Positions 49,263-57,028 of a stretch of 64,000 nucleotides of DNA are shown here, piece by piece. The notes under the pieces are model-generated. The model ran no database searches and had not been told where the DNA came from. It saw only the letters and a program-made list of their open reading frames with translations. How positions within the stretch are numbered: position 1 is the stretch's first letter; each line of letters begins with the position of its first letter. The translations under genes and the position numbers were made by a program. This stretch comes from Ignavibacteria bacterium (GTDB taxonomy: Bacteria; Bacteroidota; Ignavibacteria; Ignavibacteriales; SURF-24): positions 124,001 to 188,000 of the forward strand of contig JAAXKN010000002.1 of NCBI GenBank assembly GCA_025612375.1, given 5' to 3'.

Positions 49263-50317
49263 GCAGTGAAGCTAAAATATTAGTCTGTTATAATGAACCC
49301 GCAAAGGTATATAAGAACTATGTAGGGAAAAACATTTCCTCGGATGATGAGAATGTCGACATGTCTGAAACGGGAATGCTGGAGCATATAAATGATATTG
49401 TAAGCGGGCTTCAGCTTTACTTTAAGAACGTGGATACTTTTGCATTCAGTTCAGACGTTGAACGTGCCATCACCTCAATAGTCGCATATTCGCCGGATGT
49501 GATCTTTAATTTTGTGGAGTCTGTTGAGGGCAAGGCGAACTATGAAGCCTACACGGCAGGTCTTTATGAGCTCCTGGGGTATAATTATACGGGCAATGTT
49601 CCATTGTGCCTGGGGCTGTGCCTCAACAAGGCAAGGACAAAGCAGCTTCTTCAGTCCGGAGGGATCAAAACCCCGGGCTTTTACATAGCAAAGTTTAATG
49701 GTGTCATAGATCCTGAAAGTTTTGGCCTGAAATTTCCGGTTATACTGAAACTTCTTAACGAAGATGCCTCGATAGGTATCTCCGAGTTCTCGGTTGTAAA
49801 CAACATTGATGAAGTAAACAGGCGCCTCGGATTTTTATTTAAGACTTACAGGCAGGATGTAATTATTGAAGAGTTTATCAACGGCAGGGAATTCAACGTC
49901 TCGATCTTAGGAGGAGATGTCCTGCCGATATCTGAAATTATTTTCAACGGTTTACCAAAAGGTTTACCAAAGATTGTTACTTATGAAGGTAAGTGGTCTC
50001 CTAACAGTACTTATTACAAGTATACGAATCCGAACTGCCCGGCAGATATTGATGATGAGCTTAAAGAAAAGATTGAAACTGCTGCCCGGGAAGCTTATGA
50101 GCTGATGAACTGCCGTGATTATGCGAGGATAGATATTCGTCTTAGCAAAAGCGGTGTTCCGTATGTAATTGAGGTTAATCCGAATCCGGATCTCTCACAG
50201 GATGCCGGGTTTGCAAGAGCTGCAAGAGCCAAAGGTCTTTCGTATCCGGAATTGTTATACAGCATAGTCAGCCTGGCATTGGAAAGGAAGGAACATGATA
50301 CGAAAACTGAAGCCTGA
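49259..50317 (+). CDS. Ddl-like ATP-grasp ligase, second copy
   Basis: A 352-residue paralogue of the preceding ligase. Shared landmarks include NKARTKQLLQSGGIKTPGFY, FPVILKLLNEDASIGISEF, VIIEEFINGREFNVSILGG and DYARIDIRLSKSG with EVNPNPDLSQDAG. In place of the first copy's GEGSSKG lid it has NEDASIG, and PGI is replaced by PDL, so the binding pockets differ. The pair looks like an old tandem duplication now specialised for two coupling steps or a heteromer. It overlaps the GNAT gene by 23 bases. Confidence 0.85.
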   Translation: MSSEAKILVCYNEPAKVYKNYVGKNISSDDENVDMSETGMLEHINDIVSGLQLYFKNVDTFAFSSDVERAITSIVAYSPDVIFNFVESVEGKANYEAYTAGLYELLGYNYTGNVPLCLGLCLNKARTKQLLQSGGIKTPGFYIAKFNGVIDPESFGLKFPVILKLLNEDASIGISEFSVVNNIDEVNRRLGFLFKTYRQDVIIEEFINGREFNVSILGGDVLPISEIIFNGLPKGLPKIVTYEGKWSPNSTYYKYTNPNCPADIDDELKEKIETAAREAYELMNCRDYARIDIRLSKSGVPYVIEVNPNPDLSQDAGFARAARAKGLSYPELLYSIVSLALERKEHDTKTEA

Positions 50318-50765
50318 GGACAGGGATACAATAGAGGAAATGCTGCGGCGTATAGAGCAGTTTAATCCGCAGGAGGTAGAAGTTGCCATGGAACTGGTGG
50401 ATGTGGCTATACTGAGGCCCCTGCAGGAGGATTATCTCATTTATGTTTACGAGCTGGATGGAAAAGTAAACGGCTATCATTGCACCGGAAGAAGACCTCT
50501 AACTGATGGAGTTTTTGACCTTTACTGGATTGTGGTGGATCCATCCATCCAGTCGAAAGGAATAGGGCGTCAGCTGTTGAAGCATGCCGAGGGCATTGTT
50601 TCAGAGAACAAAGGCAGGTGGCTTCTGGCTGAGACCTCCTCAAAAGAGAGTTATCTGGCTACAAGGAGTTTTTACATGAAAAACGGCTATTCCGTTGTGG
50701 CAGAAATAAAGGATTTTTATTCGTTAAAAGATAACCTGGTAATCTTTGGTAAGTACTTTCAATAA
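50295..50765 (+). CDS. GNAT family N-acetyltransferase
   Basis: A 156-residue acetyltransferase. The acetyl-CoA loop is visible as WIVVDPSIQSKGIGRQLLKHAE (Q-x-x-G-x-G). It begins MIRKLKPEDRDTIEEML inside the preceding ligase and lies 17 bases before kamA. AblB-type enzymes acetylate beta-lysine made by KamA, but AblB is longer; the chemistry here is inferred from neighbours. Confidence 0.85.
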   Translation: MIRKLKPEDRDTIEEMLRRIEQFNPQEVEVAMELVDVAILRPLQEDYLIYVYELDGKVNGYHCTGRRPLTDGVFDLYWIVVDPSIQSKGIGRQLLKHAEGIVSENKGRWLLAETSSKESYLATRSFYMKNGYSVVAEIKDFYSLKDNLVIFGKYFQ

Positions 50766-50782
50766 TTTAAAGGGTTAATTAA

Positions 50783-52015
50783 ATGGAACTATGGCAACAA
50801 ATGCTTAGAGACAGTGTCCACACCGTGGATGAGCTCGTCGATAAATTTCAAATCGATAGAGCAACTGCCGAACAAATAGACCAGTTTTTTCAGGCCCGAA
50901 TCAATCCTTATTACATGAGTCTGATAAAGTATCCTGGAGACCCGATCTGGAAGCAATGCGTTCCCGACAGGGTTGAACTGGAAGACTTCGATGCCTTTGA
51001 GGACCCGCTTAATGAAGATGCTATGAGCCCTGTTCCAAACATTACCCACCGCTACCCTGACCGCGTACTGTTTCTTGTGACAAGCCAGTGCGGAATGTAT
51101 TGCAGATTCTGCACAAGAAAAAGAAAAGTTGGTAATTCCGACAAGATTTCCATGAAAGGGCTGGAATCGGCCTTCAAATATATCGAATCGCATACTGAGA
51201 TCCGTGACGTCATCCTTTCGGGAGGCGATCCTCTGATGCTCACAGACTTAATGCTGGAGAAAATACTTGCACGCCTGCGTCAGATACCTCACGTGGAAAT
51301 AATCCGCATAGGCACCAAAATGCCATGTGTGCTTCCGCAGAGAATTACACCAAAACTCTGCAACATGATAAAAAAATACCACCCTGTTTATATAAATACA
51401 CATTTTAACCATCCCTGGGAAATTACCGCTGAAAGTTCACGCGCATGCCAGATGCTGGCCGATGCAGGATGCCCCGTGGGATGCCAGACCGTACTGATGA
51501 AAGGCGTTAATGACGACCCCGACGTAATTAAGGAACTGATGCATAAACTCCTTATGATCAGGGTTAAACCTTACTACCTCTATATGGCAGATGAGACCAA
51601 GGGGGCAAACCACTTCAGAACATCCATCAGAACGGGCATTGAGATCATGGACAAATTAAGGGGACATACGAGCGGACTTGCAATTCCCTACTTTGTAATT
51701 GATGCCCCGGGCGGCGGCGGAAAAATTCCGATTCTGCCGGAATATGTCCTTCATCATGACGATGAAAAAATTATACTCAGAAACTATAAAAATCAGATCT
51801 ATGTCTATAAGGATGCTATAGATAAAAACCATCCCGAAGTAAAACACCCCGTGGAGGTGCCAGCTAAGGAAAAAGTACACCTTGCTGTACCCGTAAACGG
51901 GAATGGTAAAAACGGTAATGGAAAGAATGGAAACGGTAAAAATGGCAAGCATCCTGAAGAGATAACTAAAATTTCATCAAAAGAAATTAAGGAGATGACG
52001 ATTATAGACAACTGA
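50783..52015 (+). CDS. kamA: KamA family radical SAM aminomutase
   Basis: A 410-residue PLP and radical-SAM enzyme that moves an amino group from C2 to C3. The [4Fe-4S] motif is C103-x3-C107-x2-C110 (SQCGMYCRFCTRKR). The stretch YMADETKGANHFRT keeps the Asp that in lysine 2,3-aminomutase binds the side-chain amine, and FVIDAPGGGGK keeps the second one; glutamate mutases replace both, so lysine or another diamino acid is favoured. The C-terminal zinc cysteines of clostridial enzymes are absent. Instead the tail has a GKNGN repeat. It is the last gene of the operon. Confidence 0.9.
   Translation: MELWQQMLRDSVHTVDELVDKFQIDRATAEQIDQFFQARINPYYMSLIKYPGDPIWKQCVPDRVELEDFDAFEDPLNEDAMSPVPNITHRYPDRVLFLVTSQCGMYCRFCTRKRKVGNSDKISMKGLESAFKYIESHTEIRDVILSGGDPLMLTDLMLEKILARLRQIPHVEIIRIGTKMPCVLPQRITPKLCNMIKKYHPVYINTHFNHPWEITAESSRACQMLADAGCPVGCQTVLMKGVNDDPDVIKELMHKLLMIRVKPYYLYMADETKGANHFRTSIRTGIEIMDKLRGHTSGLAIPYFVIDAPGGGGKIPILPEYVLHHDDEKIILRNYKNQIYVYKDAIDKNHPEVKHPVEVPAKEKVHLAVPVNGNGKNGNGKNGNGKNGKHPEEITKISSKEIKEMTIIDN
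51896..51949 (+). repeat. 15-bp tandem repeat coding GKNGN units in KamA
   Basis: Asn-Gly-Lys-rich units repeat three to four times with silent differences between copies (aat/aac, ggt/gga), giving a flexible basic tail between residues 372 and 389. Confidence 0.85.
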
Positions 52016-52027
52016 TACTTTAGAGAC

Positions 52028-52062
52028 AAAAAAAGGCGCTCATTTTTGAGCGCCTTTTTTTT
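52028..52062. terminator. Bidirectional terminator
   Basis: aaaaaaaggcgctc (52028-52041) pairs with gagcgccttttttt (52048-52061). It lies between the convergent kamA (+) and thioredoxin-like (-) genes. Confidence 0.93.
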
Positions 52063-52064
52063 AC

Positions 52065-52625
52065 TCATTTCCCGCCTGTTTCAGTACTATCCTTGTCCCC
52101 TGATTCATTTTCCTTTTTTGCGGCTCCCGTAACTATGTTATAGGTGTCTTTTTCCAGCGTTTCCTGCGGGGCCTCTGTAATACGCCCTTCTTCTTTCCCG
52201 TCCTTATAGAAAATAATTGTAGGCACAAGTTCAATATTCAGGCTGTCCGATTCTCCGGTAAGGTCCTTCCTCTTTTTGTCTACAAGTATCAGCTTTAGCC
52301 TGCTCCCCGGAAACTTCAATGTATCCAGTATCTTATAGAACCTTGGTATTTCGCGGTGGCTGTCGCTGCACCAGGTTCCCATTACAATTGTAATATCGTA
52401 ATCTTTAATTTTGTCTGAAAGGCCCTCAAGGTCCTTTGTCTTTACGCGGTAGTTCTCATATTCAGGGTCAAACCACCTGGAGTAGCTCGTATCCCGGAAA
52501 GCGCTTCTGTCTGCAACTCCAACAAGCATAGGCCTGCCGGACTTCTCGTCGACTACAGTTCTTACTTTATCCTGTGCATTGAGGCTAAGCAGAGCTGCAA
52601 AAAACAAAATAACAAATGTTTTCAT
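52065..52625 (-). CDS. Secreted thioredoxin-like protein with a single active-site cysteine
   Basis: A 186-residue protein with a signal peptide (MKTFVILFFAALLSLNA) and a thioredoxin fold (DITIVMGTWCSDSHREIP, later ELVPTIIFYKDGKEEGRI with the cis-proline). The usual CxxC is replaced by C86-S-D-S, so it cannot form the normal disulfide; C86 is the only active-site cysteine. The hydrophilic C-terminus is rich in Glu, Ser and Lys. Function is unknown; a role in thiol transfer or binding is possible. Confidence 0.8.
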   Translation of the reverse strand: MKTFVILFFAALLSLNAQDKVRTVVDEKSGRPMLVGVADRSAFRDTSYSRWFDPEYENYRVKTKDLEGLSDKIKDYDITIVMGTWCSDSHREIPRFYKILDTLKFPGSRLKLILVDKKRKDLTGESDSLNIELVPTIIFYKDGKEEGRITEAPQETLEKDTYNIVTGAAKKENESGDKDSTETGGK

Positions 52626-52649
52626 TTTATCTCCCTTAATTGGGCAATA

Positions 52650-53537
52650 TTATGGGTGCATTATTCTTCTTAAGTCCATTCCCCAGAAGAGTTTTTCTCT
52701 TAAAGTCTTAAAGTAATTGGTGGAAAATGTATGTACAAGGCGGACATGCTTTTTGCTTTTCCTGACCGTAATATCTATCGGCGGAGTGTAGTTATAAACC
52801 CTCTGCCCGTCGCAGTTGATCTGAACCGAAGTATGCATTGAGCTTACATGTATATTAATTGTATGGCTGCTGGCAAGAACAAGAGGGCGCATTGTAAGGC
52901 TGTGAGGCGATATTGGGCTCATTGTAATAACGTCGGCCTGCGGGCTTACAATGGGGCCTCCGGTTGAAAGAGAGTATGCCGTTGAACCGGTGGGGGTTGC
53001 AAGTATAAGGCCGTCGGCGGCAAAAGTAGTTACATAATCATCATCCACTTTAAGCGAAAGCTCAATCATCTTGGGCCAGCCGCCCTTTTCAATAACAATG
53101 TCATTTATGGCAAACAAGTACTTGTTGTCGCAGCCTGAACATTCACCTTCAAGCACCATGCGCTCGTCAATTGTAAACTTGCCTTCTTTAATTTCCTTTA
53201 AGAGCTGGTCCATGTGGTTAATGTCAAACTCCGCCAGGAAGCCCAGTTTACCGAAATTTATACCAAGAATTGGAGTTTCCCATTTTCTTGCCTGGAAGGC
53301 TGTATGAAGCATTGTGCCGTCGCCTCCTATGGAGGCCACCATGTCGCAATGGCTGAAGATCTCTTCAACGTCCATATACTCACAGCGCCTGAATTCATCA
53401 GGGAGTTCTTTTAATGAATGGTTAAAGTTGCTGCTGATTGCATAATCAAAGCCATTCTCCCTCAGGCTTTTGACCAGAATTGCAACTACTTCTGCAATAT
53501 TCTCCTTTGAGGTGTTTGGCAATATACCAATAGTCAT
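52650..53537 (-). CDS. nadK: NAD kinase
   Basis: Phosphorylates NAD to NADP. The 295 residues include the signature GGDGT at 71-75 (ASIGGDGTMLHTAF), GKLGFLAEF, the NE/D region NDIVIEKG, and DGLILATPTGSTAYSLSTGGP. It lies 24 bases upstream of the thioredoxin-like gene on the same strand. Confidence 0.96.
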   Translation of the reverse strand: MTIGILPNTSKENIAEVVAILVKSLRENGFDYAISSNFNHSLKELPDEFRRCEYMDVEEIFSHCDMVASIGGDGTMLHTAFQARKWETPILGINFGKLGFLAEFDINHMDQLLKEIKEGKFTIDERMVLEGECSGCDNKYLFAINDIVIEKGGWPKMIELSLKVDDDYVTTFAADGLILATPTGSTAYSLSTGGPIVSPQADVITMSPISPHSLTMRPLVLASSHTINIHVSSMHTSVQINCDGQRVYNYTPPIDITVRKSKKHVRLVHTFSTNYFKTLREKLFWGMDLRRIMHP

Positions 53538-53596
53538 ATTTTTACGATCTGCCCGCTATTTGAAAATTAAGCCTCACGGCATCAAGGGCCTGAAGG

Positions 53597-53857
53597 CTAT
53601 TTACTCTCATTAACATAATTAAGTTTTAAGTCTCTTACAACGTCCTGTATGAATTTTTCTTCATTCGGGCTTAGGTTCCCCTTCGTTTTAGTGATAAGCA
53701 TATCGAGCATGTCGATTGCCAGCTTGGCCTGTTCCAGATTTTTTTCAGTCTTATTGGAAACAGGATTCATTATTTTTCCCAAACCCATCATGCCAAGCTG
53801 CTGATTCTGGTAAATTAGCTGCATAAACAATATTTCGTTAAGCTGATTTGCTTCCAT
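53597..53857 (-). CDS. DUF1844 family protein
   Basis: An 86-residue helical protein fitting DUF1844: NEILFMQLIYQNQQLGMMGLGKI, then KNLEQAKLAIDMLDML and LSPNEEKFIQDVVRDLKLNYV. The family is widespread, its function unknown. It precedes nadK by 59 bases. Confidence 0.85.
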   Translation of the reverse strand: MEANQLNEILFMQLIYQNQQLGMMGLGKIMNPVSNKTEKNLEQAKLAIDMLDMLITKTKGNLSPNEEKFIQDVVRDLKLNYVNESK

Positions 53858-53914
53858 TTAGCATCCTTTTTTGTTTTACGCAAGATACTAAATAACGGTG
53901 TATTTTTGAAATCT

Positions 53915-55060
53915 TTATCCTCGTGTGGAGTTTATGAGGTATTGTAAGATGCCCGGGAACATTTTCCCCGCGGCATACGCAGGAAGAGATAATGCGGAAT
54001 TAAGAACAGCTTTTTGGATAAGCCCTGCGTGCCTGATGCGCCTGGAGAACGTCCTCTTCCACATCAGGCGGTAGAATTCCTCTGCATGGGGCACGCTTAA
54101 CTCCTTTCTGTGCAATTTTATCAGTGCCTCCGAGGCGAGCCCTGCGCTTTGAAGTGCCATTGCAATGCCGTCGCCGGCAAGGGGTGCAATTACACGCGCC
54201 GTGTCCCCGGCCATGAAGACGCCATGTTCAACAGAATTCCTTCTCCCGAAATAAATATTCCCGGTTCCGTAAACAGGAAGTGAATCTATGAGGTCAAAGA
54301 TTCCGGGAGAGAAGATTTCCTTAAAGCTGCCATTTTGAATTAAGAGATCCTTAAGGTGCATTTTGGGGGAGGCCTCATATCCCCTTCTGTCTTCAAGAAA
54401 GCAGACTGTTAATATTCCGTTATCCACCCTGTTTACCCCGCAGTAGATTCCGCTTCCGGCATAAATATGAATTTCATCTTGCGGGAATCCTGGAGCGTAC
54501 TTTGCCGGGATGTGCAGCTTTACCCCGTTAATGCGGCTTTTTATTCCGGCGAAATCGCGGTTGAGGACCCGGTCCAGTGGGCTCTGCCTGCCATAGGCTG
54601 CGATCAGATGGGATGCATGGAGTTCTTTCTGGCTTTCCCCGGAAAGTGCAAGGTGGAAGAGCTCATTAAGGCGCTTTACATCTTTTACTTCCATAGGCTG
54701 GAAGCATGTTGCCCCTTCCTTAACGGCCTGAGTTAAAAGAAAGTTATCAAAGGCTCCGCGGCTTAAGCCGTATGCTGTAAAGAAGAGCGGGGCTTTAAGC
54801 GTCTTTCCGTTCTTAAATATAAATTTCAGGCTATGAATTGGATTTGGACAAAGTGCCAGGAAGCCATCCCAAAGCCCCAGCTCCTGCAATATAGCTACAG
54901 CCTCTTTTGAAATAAATTCCCCGCAGAGTGTCTCTCTGGGGAAGATTTTCTTTTCAATAATTGAGACATTAAGTCCTGCCCTTGCGAGGTGCAGGGCTGA
55001 GGTTGAGCCTGCGGGGCCTCCGCCAATAACTGCGGCATCAAATATTTGTGTAGTGTCCAT
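53915..55060 (-). CDS. FAD-dependent oxidoreductase of the type III PKS cluster
   Basis: A 381-residue flavoprotein of the geranylgeranyl-reductase/halogenase-like superfamily. It has the nucleotide-binding GGGPAGSTSALHLARAG, IIEKKIFPRETLCGE, and the second FAD motif GVFMAGDTARVIAPLAGDGI. It lacks the lipid-reductase motif seen in the 19.7-kb flavoprotein. As last gene of a three-gene cluster it probably oxidises or hydroxylates the polyketide product. Confidence 0.85.
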   Translation of the reverse strand: MDTTQIFDAAVIGGGPAGSTSALHLARAGLNVSIIEKKIFPRETLCGEFISKEAVAILQELGLWDGFLALCPNPIHSLKFIFKNGKTLKAPLFFTAYGLSRGAFDNFLLTQAVKEGATCFQPMEVKDVKRLNELFHLALSGESQKELHASHLIAAYGRQSPLDRVLNRDFAGIKSRINGVKLHIPAKYAPGFPQDEIHIYAGSGIYCGVNRVDNGILTVCFLEDRRGYEASPKMHLKDLLIQNGSFKEIFSPGIFDLIDSLPVYGTGNIYFGRRNSVEHGVFMAGDTARVIAPLAGDGIAMALQSAGLASEALIKLHRKELSVPHAEEFYRLMWKRTFSRRIRHAGLIQKAVLNSALSLPAYAAGKMFPGILQYLINSTRG

Positions 55061-55079
55061 TTTTATCCTGCAGCCTGGA

Positions 55080-55763
55080 TTATTCTTTTATGCAGTATAT
55101 GAGCCACCTGAAGGCCCATTTGCGCCTTATATGGACCCTGCATTGTTTTATTCCGGAAAGAATTGCCATAAGCTCACTTTTGATAAATCCTCTTCTTACA
55201 GAAAGCGGCCCGTCATTTTTCACCATCCGGCTTTTGGAAAAGAGCTGAGTCAGGATTTTAATTCCGATAAGGGCAAAGACCGAACGCCTGAGGTCGTTTA
55301 TTATTATTCCATGTCTGGCAATTAAACTGCACTGCCTTAAAACCGCCGCCATATCCTCCTCTTTGAAGTGATGAAAAAATAGAGAGGCGTGGATTATGTC
55401 AATTGTACTAACTTTGAAGGGGAGTTTTTGGGCATCGCAGCAGACAACCTTTGCCTCCGGGTGTAGCAATTTAGTATAACGGCATGCCCGGATATTCATG
55501 TCGGCACTAATGGGCTCCACGTTTCTGCCCTTTATCTTCATCTTAAAAAACAGGTCGGATCCTCCCGATCCTATGTCCAGAATTAGCGGAGTATTCTTAA
55601 AAGTGCAGGCCCGGTTTATAGCTGATAAACCAGCACGGCTTACAGAATTTCCCCCAAGGAAGAAGTTAATAACTTGTAACTCATGCAGTGCAAGGTCCAG
55701 GCGTTCATCAGTAATCGAAAGATCGTCAATTATTTCTTTGGCATAACTTCTTTTAAGAAGCAT
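55080..55763 (-). CDS. SAM-dependent methyltransferase of the type III PKS cluster
   Basis: A 227-residue class I methyltransferase. Motif I is LILDIGSGGSDLFFKM (63-70), followed by ADMNIRACRY and VVCCDAQKLPFKVSTIDIIH. Its start codon shares a base with the polyketide synthase stop. It most likely methylates the polyketide, at O or C. Confidence 0.85.
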   Translation of the reverse strand: MLLKRSYAKEIIDDLSITDERLDLALHELQVINFFLGGNSVSRAGLSAINRACTFKNTPLILDIGSGGSDLFFKMKIKGRNVEPISADMNIRACRYTKLLHPEAKVVCCDAQKLPFKVSTIDIIHASLFFHHFKEEDMAAVLRQCSLIARHGIIINDLRRSVFALIGIKILTQLFSKSRMVKNDGPLSVRRGFIKSELMAILSGIKQCRVHIRRKWAFRWLIYCIKE

Positions 55764-56854
55764 CAGACTCCTCTGAAGAAAGCCGCTTCCATTGTAAGTC
55801 CGGGCCCGAAGGCAGCAGCCAGGAGTATATCCCCTTTTTTTATTTCGCTGTTTTCAAGCAGTTCTTTCATGACAAATAGTATTGAGGCCGAAGACATATT
55901 GCCGTAGTTTTTAAGAACGGTTCGTGAAGGTGTCATTTCTCTATCTGTCAGGCCCAGTCCCGTCTGCATGGCATCCAGAATTGCGCGTCCTCCGGGGTGA
56001 AGGGCCCAGTGTTTAATTGAGCTTTTACTGAGGTTCATGCCGTCAATAATTCTTAAGAGGGCCGGGGCGGCCTCTTTGAGTATAATATTCGGAAGTTCGG
56101 AAGAAAGCAGCATTTCAAAGCCGTAGTCGCCAATTTTCCACCCCATGAGCTCATCTGAGTTATCGAAAAGTACCGACCTGGTTGCCAGGAGTTCCAGGCG
56201 GGGATTCCGGGGTAAGGTGCTTAAATCAGAGAACAGTGCGGCAGCGCATCCGTCGGCAAAAATTATGTTTGAAAGGATGTTATCCCGTGAAGCTTCTGTC
56301 TGAAGGTGCAGGCTGCACAATTCCACCGATACCAGGAGTGTATTTGGTGCAGGGTTCCCCTTTTGGGAATTCATGGCTTCAAGTACTGAAGTAAACCCTA
56401 TAATTGAAGCAGCGCATCCCATAAAGCCTATATTCGTTCTTTGTGTGCAGGCCGGCATTCCGAAGGTTTTCATCAGGTGGTAATCCAGCCCGGGAGCAAA
56501 AAAACCAGTGCAGGAGATAGTAATAAGGCGCCCGATATCAGAAGGCTTAAAGCCTGTCTTCTCAAAAAGGTCTCCCGCGGCTTTTACAGTCAGCTCTTTT
56601 GACCACTTCTCATACTCCTGCATTCTTTGCCTGGTGCCGGGGTGCGGGACGTCTTTTGCATAAAATCTCTTCTGGGGATTATCTTCGGCGTCGGGCACAA
56701 CAACGTACCTTGAGTCAATGCCTGAGTGTGCGGCAGCCATATCTATCATTCTGGCAACTGCAGGCCGTTCAGCCATTCTTTTTTTTAGTTCCTCAGCCGC
56801 CTTTGACTGGCTTACTTTGAACGGGGGAAGTGCGGTTGCAATATCTATCAGCAT
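55763..56854 (-). CDS. Type III polyketide synthase (chalcone/stilbene synthase family)
   Basis: A 363-residue homodimeric ketosynthase that extends an acyl-CoA with malonyl-CoA without a carrier protein. The catalytic triad is complete: C147 (NIGFMGCAAS), H286 (ALHPGGRAILDA) and N317 (NYGNMSSASILF). The CHS-type start (ATALPPFKVSQ) and ISCTGFFAPGLDYHL are also present. With the next two genes it forms a typical small bacterial alkylpyrone or phenolic-lipid type cluster; the starter unit is unknown. Confidence 0.93.
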   Translation of the reverse strand: MLIDIATALPPFKVSQSKAAEELKKRMAERPAVARMIDMAAAHSGIDSRYVVVPDAEDNPQKRFYAKDVPHPGTRQRMQEYEKWSKELTVKAAGDLFEKTGFKPSDIGRLITISCTGFFAPGLDYHLMKTFGMPACTQRTNIGFMGCAASIIGFTSVLEAMNSQKGNPAPNTLLVSVELCSLHLQTEASRDNILSNIIFADGCAAALFSDLSTLPRNPRLELLATRSVLFDNSDELMGWKIGDYGFEMLLSSELPNIILKEAAPALLRIIDGMNLSKSSIKHWALHPGGRAILDAMQTGLGLTDREMTPSRTVLKNYGNMSSASILFVMKELLENSEIKKGDILLAAAFGPGLTMEAAFFRGV

Positions 56855-56970
56855 AATATACCTGAAGTATTAAAAATGTCTTTTATCCAATTTAACACAT
56901 CCGGGCATATAGTCAACGAAGGAATATTTGAACATGGGAAATGGAGCCTTGAGGCTGGGGAAACGTTTAA

Positions 56971-57003
56971 AAACAAAAAAGCCGGTCTTTTCAGACCGGC
57001 TTT
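56971..57003 (-). terminator. Terminator of the cytochrome gene
   Basis: On the minus strand aaagccggtct and agaccggcttt form an 11-bp stem with a four-base loop, followed by ttttttg. It lies 26 bases after the cytochrome stop. Confidence 0.92.
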
Positions 57004-57028
57004 GAAAACACTTCAAAGAAAGAAACTC

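Noticed and set aside
48189-50317. Cell-wall D-alanine-D-alanine ligase
   Set aside because: Two divergent tandem copies beside kamA and a GNAT, away from murein genes, make the wall role unlikely.
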